DNA from: Flammeovirgaceae bacterium
Lineage (GTDB): Bacteria; Bacteroidota; Bacteroidia; Cytophagales; Cyclobacteriaceae
Reading direction: 5' to 3'
DNA length: 5,435 nt
Assembly (NCBI GenBank): GCA_003228395.1
Contig: QIDJ01000184.1
Span: forward strand, 1 to 5,435
Positions 1-5,399 of this stretch are shown here, piece after piece. Position 1 is the stretch's first letter; every line of letters starts with the position of its first letter. The translations under genes were made by a program, and so were the position numbers. Under the pieces are notes generated by a model. It worked only from the letters and a program-made list of their open reading frames with translations. It was not told the origin of the DNA and did no database searches.

Positions 1-24
1 GGGTTGATAAAACATTAAACCTTC

Positions 25-972
25 TTAACCTTTTATGCGGGTGGTGCGATAATCCGTTTCCACTATCTGGCGAATCCCTTCCTGATAAGAAGTTGGCTGA
101 AAAATGAATTCATTTTCAAACTTGCTGCTGTTAAACACGTAGTCGCGGTCATACTGGTACATCATTTCCGGCAGTTCTTTCATAATGGGCATGAAAAGTC
201 CCATGGCACGTATCAGCCATTTCGGCGCTACCTGATAGCCCGGTTTTACACCCATTTCTTCGGCGAAACGGTCAATCCATTCCTTTCCGGTTGGCGGGTC
301 GGATGTCGTGGGCAGGTGCCATACCTGATCATAAGCGCTTTCCGTAATTCCCAGGAAGGCCGTTGCCCGACCGGCATCCGGGGTGTAGGTAAACGAATGC
401 AGGCAATCCAATGATACAAGCCACTGGGCTTTTTTACCCCGGGCTAGGTTATTCATCACTGTTTCGGTCAGCACACTTGTTTTGGAAATCGATGGTCCGT
501 AAAAATCGGCTGACCGTGCTATCAGGGCCGTAATTGCACCTTTTTCAACAGCCTCCATCAGCATCCGGGCAATTTTCTCCCGTACCATGCCCTTTTTACT
601 CACCGGGCGAATGGGAGCCTCTTCGGTGATGTCGGCCATGCATACCGGGTCGTACATATAAATATTGTCAAAGAAAACCAACCGTGTGCCGTGGATTTTG
701 CAGGCATCAATCACATTTTGCATCACCACCGGCCAGGTGGATTCCCAGATTTTGATCTCGTAAGGCAGTCCAACCGTCAGGTACGCCACATCCGAGCCTT
801 CCACCGCAGCTACTACCTCTTCAGGTTTGGTAAGATCAGCAGGAAATAGCTGGTCGGATTCATTAACTGCTTTTGGCTGGCGGCTCACAAGCCGGATATT
901 CTGGGTGTATTGGGTTAGCGATTTGGCAAGTTCTGTACCAATGGCGCCGCCGGCGCCTAATATGGTTTTCAT
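25..972 (-). CDS. Atypical SDR / NAD-dependent epimerase-dehydratase-like protein
   Basis: This is probably a cytoplasmic NAD(P)-dependent oxidoreductase or epimerase-like protein of the extended/atypical short-chain dehydrogenase family; its substrate cannot be told. Numbering below starts from an in-frame TTG at 978, two codons before the preferred ATG at 972. The Rossmann glycine motif G-A-G-G-A-I-G lies at residues 8-14, right after the first strand, followed by an NmrA/epimerase-like pattern: an acidic D-L-T near 48-50, a D-N-I-Y-M-Y segment at 104-109, R-S-A-D-F-Y-G-P at 155-162 and H-S-F-T-Y-T-P-D near 194-201. The usual Y-x-x-x-K appears as M131-V-R-E-K135, so the catalytic tyrosine is replaced by methionine, as happens in atypical SDRs. 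About 315 residues is normal length, with a TAA stop and no disruption. The metallo-beta-lactamase-like gene lies 48 bp upstream on the same strand, so co-transcription is likely. Family call is firm; function is unknown. Confidence 0.88.
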   Translation of the reverse strand: MKTILGAGGAIGTELAKSLTQYTQNIRLVSRQPKAVNESDQLFPADLTKPEEVVAAVEGSDVAYLTVGLPYEIKIWESTWPVVMQNVIDACKIHGTRLVFFDNIYMYDPVCMADITEEAPIRPVSKKGMVREKIARMLMEAVEKGAITALIARSADFYGPSISKTSVLTETVMNNLARGKKAQWLVSLDCLHSFTYTPDAGRATAFLGITESAYDQVWHLPTTSDPPTGKEWIDRFAEEMGVKPGYQVAPKWLIRAMGLFMPIMKELPEMMYQYDRDYVFNSSKFENEFIFQPTSYQEGIRQIVETDYRTTRIKG

Positions 973-1020
973 AGTCAATTATGTTTGATTTTGGGAGTCA
1001 TATACAATTAAGAAACACTT

Positions 1021-1563
1021 TCAATTACCTGCTTTCAGGCCGTCATATACAAGCAGTAAAAAATCTTTCCCTTTCACGAATCCATTCGGCCATAGTTCAT
1101 CATAACCGGCGATGGGATTTTCGGAAATCACTTCATCCCGTGTTTTCCCGGCCTCTATCATGGGCATAATCTTGGAGCGTATATCAATCAACTGATCCCT
1201 GAATTTTGCCAGGTCGCTTTTCAGGGAAATCTGACCATGGCCCGGTATCACTTTGGTTTCTTCATTGTTCAGGTAAAAAGAGACCTTATCCTGAAAGGTG
1301 ATTACGGGCAGGGCAGCTTTTGGAGAAGCCGGTACCTGCCGGTCCATCCATTCCATAAACTGATCAGCACTCATCCGTTTTCTCACATTGTCCTGTGCCA
1401 GGATCACGGTTCCCTTTTTTGCAAACAGCTCATTTCCACCCCGGCCTTCCAGCACACTGATTTTATCGTTGATTTTGTGTGTTTTTATCTCAACAGTTTC
1501 CCAATCCTGACATAACAGGGATTGTGGAATTAGAATCATCACTGCAATTACGTATTTTTTCAT
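1021..1563 (-). pseudogene. Metallo-beta-lactamase-fold hydrolase with two in-frame internal deletions
   Basis: The 180-residue product begins with a signal peptide (M-K-K, hydrophobic core, likely cleavage near L-L-C-Q at 16-19). It then matches pieces of a periplasmic MBL-fold hydrolase family whose members are normally about 280-300 residues. The N-terminal strand ending V-L-E-G-R-G-G-N (37-44) runs directly into the stretch that normally follows the zinc motif (V-I-L-A-Q-D-N-V-R-K-R-M, 53-64). F-Y-L-N-N-E-E (97-102) jumps straight to V-I-P-G-H-G (105-110). The H-x-H-x-D-H motif and the H-T-D-G-D and G-D metal-ligand regions are therefore absent; only H109 remains. Both joints keep frame, at about 1432-1440 and 1255-1263. 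The C-terminus (Y-D-E-L-W-P-N-G-F, 154-162) looks normal. It cannot bind zinc normally, so I call it a decayed gene, although the open frame could still be translated. It lies upstream of the SDR gene on the same strand. Confidence 0.75.
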
Positions 1564-1574
1564 GATTTACAAGT

Positions 1575-1608
1575 TTGGATCAGGAGTCCAAGATAAGAAT
1601 ATTTCTTA
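1575..1608 (-). promoter_or_regulatory. Two small dyads in the leader of the MBL-like gene
   Basis: Two inverted repeats lie side by side just upstream of the ATG at 1563. One has 5-bp arms TTGGA/TCCAA around a 7-base spacer (1575-1591). The other is a perfect 6+3+6 dyad, TAAGAA-TAT-TTCTTA (1594-1608). Further upstream on the minus strand a TTTG (1631-1634) and a TATGGTTTA (1607-1615) resemble the -33/-7 elements of Bacteroidota promoters. However, they are only 15 bases apart, shorter than usual, so I do not call a promoter. The dyads could be an operator or a leader hairpin; in AT-rich DNA they could also be chance. Confidence 0.25.
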
Positions 1609-1657
1609 AACCATATTTTGAAAGATTATGCAAATTGATAACAATAAGATATATACA

Positions 1658-2112
1658 ATGCCCCTGGTAATAGGACCCCTTTATGATCAGGATGATCGGC
1701 CGGATTATAAATATTCGAAAATAGTAAATATCGCCCTCACGCTTCACTTTGGGGCCATCTGCTTTTTGGTTTAGAGGTCATGCCGATGAAGAAACAAAAT
1801 GCGATTATTCGTACGGCTGCCAATCGACAGGTCAACAAGTATCCATGGCTTTGCTATAAATACATTCCCGGTTTCGAGGGCCCCCCGGATGCCAGCTATC
1901 CAAATGTCGTTTGGAATATGATAAAAATAGAAGAATTATGGGTTGGACAAACAGGGAAAGTCATTTTTTGAGATGCCGGCGAAGAGGACATCAGTTATGT
2001 TGGCAGGCTTATAGCAGCCCTGAAATCAATGCCGGTTTTGGAGGTAACCAGATCTGTCCTGATGCGTGGCTCAGCGCTATTGCAAATTAATAAGTGCCGT
2101 CAATTAAGATGA
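1658..2112 (+). pseudogene. Acetoacetate decarboxylase-family gene remnant (middle deleted, in-frame TGA)
   Basis: Two plus-strand pieces look like the two ends of an acetoacetate decarboxylase (ADC)-family protein. The first, 1658-1774, gives 38 residues starting M-P-L-V-I-G-P and ending with TAG. It resembles the ADC N-terminus around its R-G-P-Y-K-F region. The second, from about 1780, reads K-Y-P-W-L-C-Y-K-Y-I-P-G-F-E-G. This parallels the ADC segment P-N-Y-M-L-K-I-I-P-N-Y-D-G, and the E-E-L-W-V-G-Q-T-G that follows parallels the E-A-W-T-G stretch. A TGA at 1969-1971 stops it, but the same frame continues with D-A-G-E-E-D and S-M-P-V-L-E-V, matching the ADC tail, to a TGA at 2110-2112. 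About 100 central residues, including the Schiff-base lysine (Y-P-K-K region), are missing. The sulfatase begins 16 bp later, so the two may once have been one transcript. The alignment is from memory of the family, so the assignment is moderate. Confidence 0.55.
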
Positions 2113-2128
2113 TAAAAGCTATATTTAA

Positions 2129-3577
2129 ATGAAATATTTAAACCACTTTTTCATCCTTGTTGTCATTGTTGTCTCAGCACAATGCACTTCCAGTACTACC
2201 GAGACCTTCGACACCGGCCAATCTGAAGCAGTTTCTCCGAATATCATTGTTGTACTGGTAGATGATATGCGCTGGGATGAGTTTGGCGCGGCAGGACATA
2301 CCTATCTCCGGACACCGAATATTGACAGGATAGCTGCCGAAGGAGCATTTTTTAAAAATGCATTTACTACCATGCCCCTTTGTTCGCCGAGCCGTGCCGG
2401 ATTTCTTACCGGTTTGTACGCCCACTCCAACGGCATTGAAGACAATCTTGCCAGAAACGAACAAAGCCACAGGCTGCGGACCTTTCCTGCCAAACTGGAT
2501 ACCCTGGGCTACGAAACGGCTTTTATCGGGAAATGGCACATGGGTAACGATAATAGCCGCCGGCCCGGATTCAATTACTGGGTAGCATTAAAAGGCCAGG
2601 GTGAAGCCAATGATCCCTATCTGAACGTGAATGGGAACATGCAGGTGGTAAACGGTTATACAACCGATATACTTACAGACTTTGCCCTGAAATTTATAAA
2701 TACGGAGCGTGAAGAACCCTTCTTGCTTTATCTTTCACATAAAGCGCTCCACCCTAATTTCGTGCAACATGATGACGGCAGCGTAACGGCTATTGACGGA
2801 GGTGGTTTTGTGGCTGCTGACCGGCATAAAGGCATGTACAAAGATGAGGTATTCGCCAAAAGGCCAAATTACGGCATTCCTCCCACTGATAAACCCGCGC
2901 TTGCACGCAAAATCAATGACCTACCCTTGTTGTCAGAAGAAACCGTAACCCCGGAAAAAACCATACGCGAACGTGCCGAAATGCTTATGGCTGTAGATGA
3001 CGGGCTTGGTAAATTGCTGGAAGCATTGGAGACCGATGGCCGGTTGGACAACACCGTAATCGTAATTACCAGTGATCATGGCTACTGGTATGGAGAACAT
3101 GGTCTGAGCGAAGAGCGCAGGTTAGCTTATGAAGAGGTTATCCGCATCCCGCTGCTTATCCGTTACCCTCCGAAAATCAATCCGGGATCTACACCGGAAC
3201 AAATGGTTCTGAGTCTGGATTTAGCACCTACATTAATTGATCTGGCCGGACAAACGGTGAATGCACATTTTCAGGGACGCTCATTAGCGCCATTGTTTGA
3301 AGGAAAGGCTGAAAACTGGCGAACCTCATTTCTCATCGAGTATTTCAGCGACCACGTTTTCGAGCGTATCGTTAATATGGGGTACAAAGCAGTTCGCACC
3401 GACAGGTATAAGTATATCCACTACGTTGATTTAGCCGACATGGATGAATTTTATGATTTGCAGGAAGACCCCTATGAACTTCATAATTTGATAAATGATC
3501 CGGATGCTGCCTCTGCAATCCGTGAAACGAAGGCAGAATTGGAAAGGTTGTTAAAGCAGACGTATTACACGGAATAA
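2129..3577 (+). CDS. Exported type I (formylglycine) sulfatase
   Basis: An exported hydrolase of sulfate esters, probably on carbohydrates, acting in the periplasm or at the outer membrane. The first 20 residues form a signal peptide with a Cys at 19. The -1 residue there is Gln, so lipoprotein status is uncertain. Alkaline-phosphatase-fold hallmarks occur in order: D45-D46 (calcium ligands), the maturation motif C85-S-P-S-R89 followed by A-G-F-L-T-G, G134-K-W-H137, H204, S-D316-H317-G, and G-E-H-G-L near 322-326. Cys85 must be oxidised to formylglycine by a maturase not encoded here. Where many relatives have D-K-R-L-A-Y-E-E, this one has E-R-R-L-A-Y-E-E (329-336). The C-terminal F-Y-D-L-Q-E-D-P-Y-E (441-450) is typical. 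Its 482 residues are full length. The ATG at 2129 is chosen because the signal peptide starts there; no Shine-Dalgarno is visible. No SusC/SusD genes lie nearby, so the substrate and S1 subfamily are unresolved. Confidence 0.95.
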   Translation: MKYLNHFFILVVIVVSAQCTSSTTETFDTGQSEAVSPNIIVVLVDDMRWDEFGAAGHTYLRTPNIDRIAAEGAFFKNAFTTMPLCSPSRAGFLTGLYAHSNGIEDNLARNEQSHRLRTFPAKLDTLGYETAFIGKWHMGNDNSRRPGFNYWVALKGQGEANDPYLNVNGNMQVVNGYTTDILTDFALKFINTEREEPFLLYLSHKALHPNFVQHDDGSVTAIDGGGFVAADRHKGMYKDEVFAKRPNYGIPPTDKPALARKINDLPLLSEETVTPEKTIRERAEMLMAVDDGLGKLLEALETDGRLDNTVIVITSDHGYWYGEHGLSEERRLAYEEVIRIPLLIRYPPKINPGSTPEQMVLSLDLAPTLIDLAGQTVNAHFQGRSLAPLFEGKAENWRTSFLIEYFSDHVFERIVNMGYKAVRTDRYKYIHYVDLADMDEFYDLQEDPYELHNLINDPDAASAIRETKAELERLLKQTYYTE

Positions 3578-3816
3578 ATTGAAACAAGTAATATTTTCTT
3601 TAGGTTTTAATAGCCGCGAATATCCGCAAATATCCATATTTATACATTTTTAATCTCTGCACAGATTGATAAAATCATCGCAAACGGGGATAATGATCAT
3701 GATTTACAATTAAATTTAATCTTGCAGATATTGACTCCTAATGAGTTTATCTGGTAAATTATATTAGTCGCAAACGAATGATATGTGGAATCAATAGTTA
3801 GTTTTAAAACATTTTA
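3578..3816. other. AT-rich intergenic gap after the sulfatase
   Basis: No gene is visible here. It holds a perfect 6+2+6 dyad AAATAT-CC-ATATTT (3628-3641). Just upstream is a related AATATCC copy inside GCGAATATCCGC, so AATATCC appears twice 12 bases apart. The 9-mer TCGCAAACG occurs at 3678-3686 and again at 3768-3776. No stem followed by a T-run makes a convincing terminator for the sulfatase. These small repeats may be chance in AT-rich DNA. Confidence 0.4.
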
Positions 3817-4263
3817 TTGATCATATTTATTTATTCAAAGTTATCATTTGCCGTGATTTACCCTATATCAATAAAAACAATACTGCGCAATTTTTGGAAG
3901 AGGTTTGTATTCACATTGATATTTCTCAGTATCCCTGTGATTTTCTCAACGATCCTTCCAGGATGTAATCCCGGTAATCCGGAATTGGAAATTATCGGAC
4001 AGGAAATAATAGTGCTGGAAGAGGGTAGTTACAGTGACGTACTGATATATGTTGCATACACCCTGAAAGAACTCAGTGATAATTTCCCATTTTATTATTG
4101 TGATTTCGTCTTTTCAGATGCCGACAAGTACTGGTACACCCAATACTTTAAAGATGTGGACCCAAAGCTGAAAATTGGCGGTTGTTTTACCACCCATAAT
4201 GTGCGTAACAATTTTGGAGGTGTAAAAGAATTTTTTAATGAAAGAGCTATCGGCGTACTTTAG
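3817..4263 (+). pseudogene. Degenerate exported class I SAM O-methyltransferase, copy A (internal deletion, lost 3' end)
   Basis: The open frame encodes a signal-peptide-like N-terminus (K20 to C50, with basic residues, a hydrophobic core and L-P-G-C) joined to parts of a class I SAM-dependent O-methyltransferase. L-E-E-G-S-Y-S-D (67-74) looks like a damaged SAM motif I, normally close to L-E-I-G-T-S-T-G. C-D-F-V-F-S-D-A-D-K (95-104), Y-F-K-D-V-D-P-K-L (110-118) and G-G-C-F-T-T-H-N-V (121-129) match the later core. The roughly 50 residues normally between motif I and F-D-F-V-F-S-D-A-D are missing. After V-K-E-F (136-139) the homology stops and the frame ends nine residues later, so the usual I-S-Y-K-K tail is lost. 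There is no ATG. The frame could start at TTG 3817 or GTG 3853, but the natural start position seems to be ATA 3871, possibly a mutated ATG. It shares a 63-bp segment with copy B. Confidence 0.65.
4171..4233 (+). repeat. 63-bp direct repeat, left copy (methyltransferase segment)
   Basis: This segment encodes K-I-G-G-C-F-T-T-H-N-V-R-N-N-F-G-G-V-K-E (residues 119-138 of copy A) plus F139. It matches 5180-5242 at 57 of 63 bases, counted by eye without gaps. Two differences are synonymous (cgt/cgg, gga/ggc). The other four change three codons: I to V, G to E and T to A. Similarity fades abruptly on the right and within about one codon on the left. The copies are in direct orientation and bound the segment with the CBS gene. 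Confidence 0.9.
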
Positions 4264-4282
4264 CAATTAGAAATAAGTATGA

Positions 4283-4435
4283 ACTAAAAATCAAGATCAG
4301 GAAAAATTCAAGACGGGAGAGCAACGGAGATTTGAAAACATTGTCGAGCACATGGATGTGCCGCTTAAAGTGGAAACTTTTCTTGACTGGTAAAATACCG
4401 ACAAATTATACGTCAGTTTGGTTATGCCAATTCGT
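4283..4435 (+). pseudogene. Possible IS transposase C-terminal remnant
   Basis: A frame open from 4283 to a TAA at 4391-4393 ends with R-R-F-E-N-I-V-E-H-M and V-E-T-F-L-D-W. Reading through the TAA in the same frame gives N-T-D-K-L-Y-V-S-L-V-M-P. If the TAA stands for a lost tyrosine codon, the joint reads F-L-D-W-Y-N-T-D-K-L-Y-V-S-L. This resembles the W-Y-N-x-x-R-x-H-x-S-L tail of IS3/IS481-type DDE integrases. No DDE core, terminal inverted repeats or rest of the element is present. The 3' part overlaps the end of the CBS gene on the other strand. The match is short and from memory, so this is tentative. Confidence 0.35.
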
Positions 4436-4888
4436 TTGATTGACTGTTTGTATAGCTTTTAGAATATCTCCACGACTTATTTGCCCCATCAGTCTCCCAT
4501 TGTGATTTACTATTAAAAATCTCTTGAAGTTAGATTTTAGAAATTCATTGGCTACATCAATAATGTCAGAATCAATGCTGACCGTCTTGTACATATCGGT
4601 CATATAAGTATCCACAATTCTTTTGCTAATGGGTAAATTATGATACACACTGTCCACTAACACATTCAGACAATCTTTATCGTCGATCAAACCGATAATC
4701 TCATTATTATCATTTAGGACCGGAGCGCCTGATATCTTTTTTTCCAGCAGTGTATCAATTACTTCGTTAATATCAGTATCACGTTTAAAAGTTACCAGAT
4801 CCCTGGCCATATATTTGGTAACCGGTTCATAACTTTTCACTGATTTTTGTTGATCTTTTTTTACCAGTTTTGGTTTAAAGTTTACCAT
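4406..4888 (-). CDS. Two-CBS-domain protein
   Basis: A 160-residue soluble cytoplasmic protein made almost entirely of a CBS pair (Bateman module), which in related proteins senses adenosyl nucleotides and controls a partner. CBS1 spans about residues 23-80: V-T-K-Y-M-A-R-D-L-V-T-F, then I-S-G-A-P-V-L-N, then G-L-I-D-D-K-D, where D69-x-x-D72 replaces the common S/T-x-x-D. CBS2 spans about 91-148: V-D-T-Y-M-T-D-M-Y-K-T-V, then F-L-I-V-N, then G-Q-I-S138-R-G-D141-I-L-K-A-I, a standard ribose-contact S-x-x-D. A lysine-rich N-terminal tail (1-18) precedes CBS1. No enzyme or channel domain is fused, so the partner is unknown. The ATG at 4888 is the natural start; no clear ribosome-binding site is seen. 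The gene runs against both methyltransferase fragments and is visibly more AT-rich than the sulfatase or SDR, which hints at a different history. Confidence 0.92.
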   Translation of the reverse strand: MVNFKPKLVKKDQQKSVKSYEPVTKYMARDLVTFKRDTDINEVIDTLLEKKISGAPVLNDNNEIIGLIDDKDCLNVLVDSVYHNLPISKRIVDTYMTDMYKTVSIDSDIIDVANEFLKSNFKRFLIVNHNGRLMGQISRGDILKAIQTVNQTNWHNQTDV

Positions 4889-5094
4889 AGTTGAGACTAT
4901 TTATTGTAGATGATAATTTAATTAAACGCAACTTGTAAATAATAGTAAGCAAGGTAATGTACTCATTTAAAATGTAAAAGTCCATTAATTTCTTAAAATA
5001 CTTTGGAAGAAATCGAGATAGTCATTCAAGGTACTCCAGTGTGTCCTGTTATTCCCTTAAGTGAATGCCAGAACCAATCCATGAAGATCCGGAG

Positions 5095-5152
5095 AACGCC
5101 GTTTATGATTGCCACAAGCCAAAATGAGTCACTCAGTCGTCTGAACGGCGTT
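5095..5152. repeat. Inverted repeat AACGCCGTT/AACGGCGTT with nested palindrome
   Basis: Perfect 9-bp arms at 5095-5103 and 5144-5152 enclose a 40-base loop. The loop itself contains the palindrome TGAGT-C-ACTCA (5125-5135). The structure lies in the unrecognised sequence just before the methyltransferase homology of copy B. It could be a cruciform or RNA hairpin, a leftover of an element end, or chance. No poly-T tract follows that would make it a plain terminator. Confidence 0.5.
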
Positions 5153-5179
5153 TTCGTTAGTCGGGGGTATGCCTTTCTT

Positions 5180-5242
5180 AAAGTTGGCGAATGTTTTACC
5201 GCCCATAATGTGCGGAACAATTTTGGCGGTGTAAAAGAATTT
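5180..5242 (+). repeat. 63-bp direct repeat, right copy (methyltransferase segment)
   Basis: This is the partner of 4171-4233, same orientation and reading phase, 57 of 63 bases identical. It encodes K-V-G-E-C-F-T-A-H-N-V-R-N-N-F-G-G-V-K-E plus F. To its right the methyltransferase homology continues to a normal C-terminus. To its left it stops, the mirror of copy A. Confidence 0.9.
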
Positions 5243-5399
5243 GTTGAAACCATTCAAAAACTGGACAATTACGAGACCACGATCGACAAGTCAAGCAGAT
5301 CCGGCATCTCCATTAGTTATAAAAAGTTAAATTAACAATAATTCATTTTGTGGCATATGCATACGCGCTTGCCTAACTTATGATACCCCCATTTATTCT

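Larger units (their letters stand above)
5003..5335 (+). pseudogene. Class I SAM O-methyltransferase C-terminal fragment, copy B
   Basis: Only the last 50 or so of the 110 codons resemble a methyltransferase: V-G-E-C-F-T-A-H-N-V-R-N-N-F (61-74), V-K-E-F (77-80), L-D-N-Y-E-T-T-I-D (87-95) and S-G-I-S-I-S-Y-K-K (100-108), ending in TAA at 5333-5335. This is the intact C-terminal end of the family that copy A lacks. The G-G of the motif is G-E here. The stretch before it (5003-5176) matches nothing I recognise. SAM motif I and the D-A-D-K region are absent, so no active enzyme could form. The only start for the full frame is a TTG at 5003; later ATGs at 5081 and 5105 also precede the homology. 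I read it as a 5'-truncated pseudogene. Confidence 0.7.

Noticed and set aside
973..978. TTG start of the SDR gene at 978
   Set aside because: It adds only two residues before a normal ATG at 972 that places the first beta strand and glycine motif at the expected distance.
1237..1515. Plus-strand open frame opposite the MBL-like gene
   Set aside because: The opposite strand carries clear MBL-family sequence; the plus frame has no recognisable motif.
1780..1971. A stand-alone 63-residue gene
   Set aside because: Its reading continues coherently beyond its TGA and looks like the C-terminal part of an acetoacetate decarboxylase-like protein, so it is treated as part of the remnant 1658-2112.
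2083..2128. Bacteroidota-type promoter directly before the sulfatase
   Set aside because: The only -7-like sequence (TATATTTA) abuts the start codon and there is no well-spaced TTTG; the match is not better than AT-rich background.
2174..2539. Minus-strand open frames inside the sulfatase
   Set aside because: They are antisense shadows of a well-supported gene and show no protein family features.
3578..3816. CRISPR array or tandem repeat from the AATATCC and TCGCAAACG copies
   Set aside because: The repeats are 7-9 bp, occur twice each and have no regular spacing.
5095..5165. Integron attC-like site (GTTAGTC after an inverted repeat)
   Set aside because: GTTAGTC does not fit the GTTRRRY R' box, there is no matching R'' box, and there is no integrase or cassette array.
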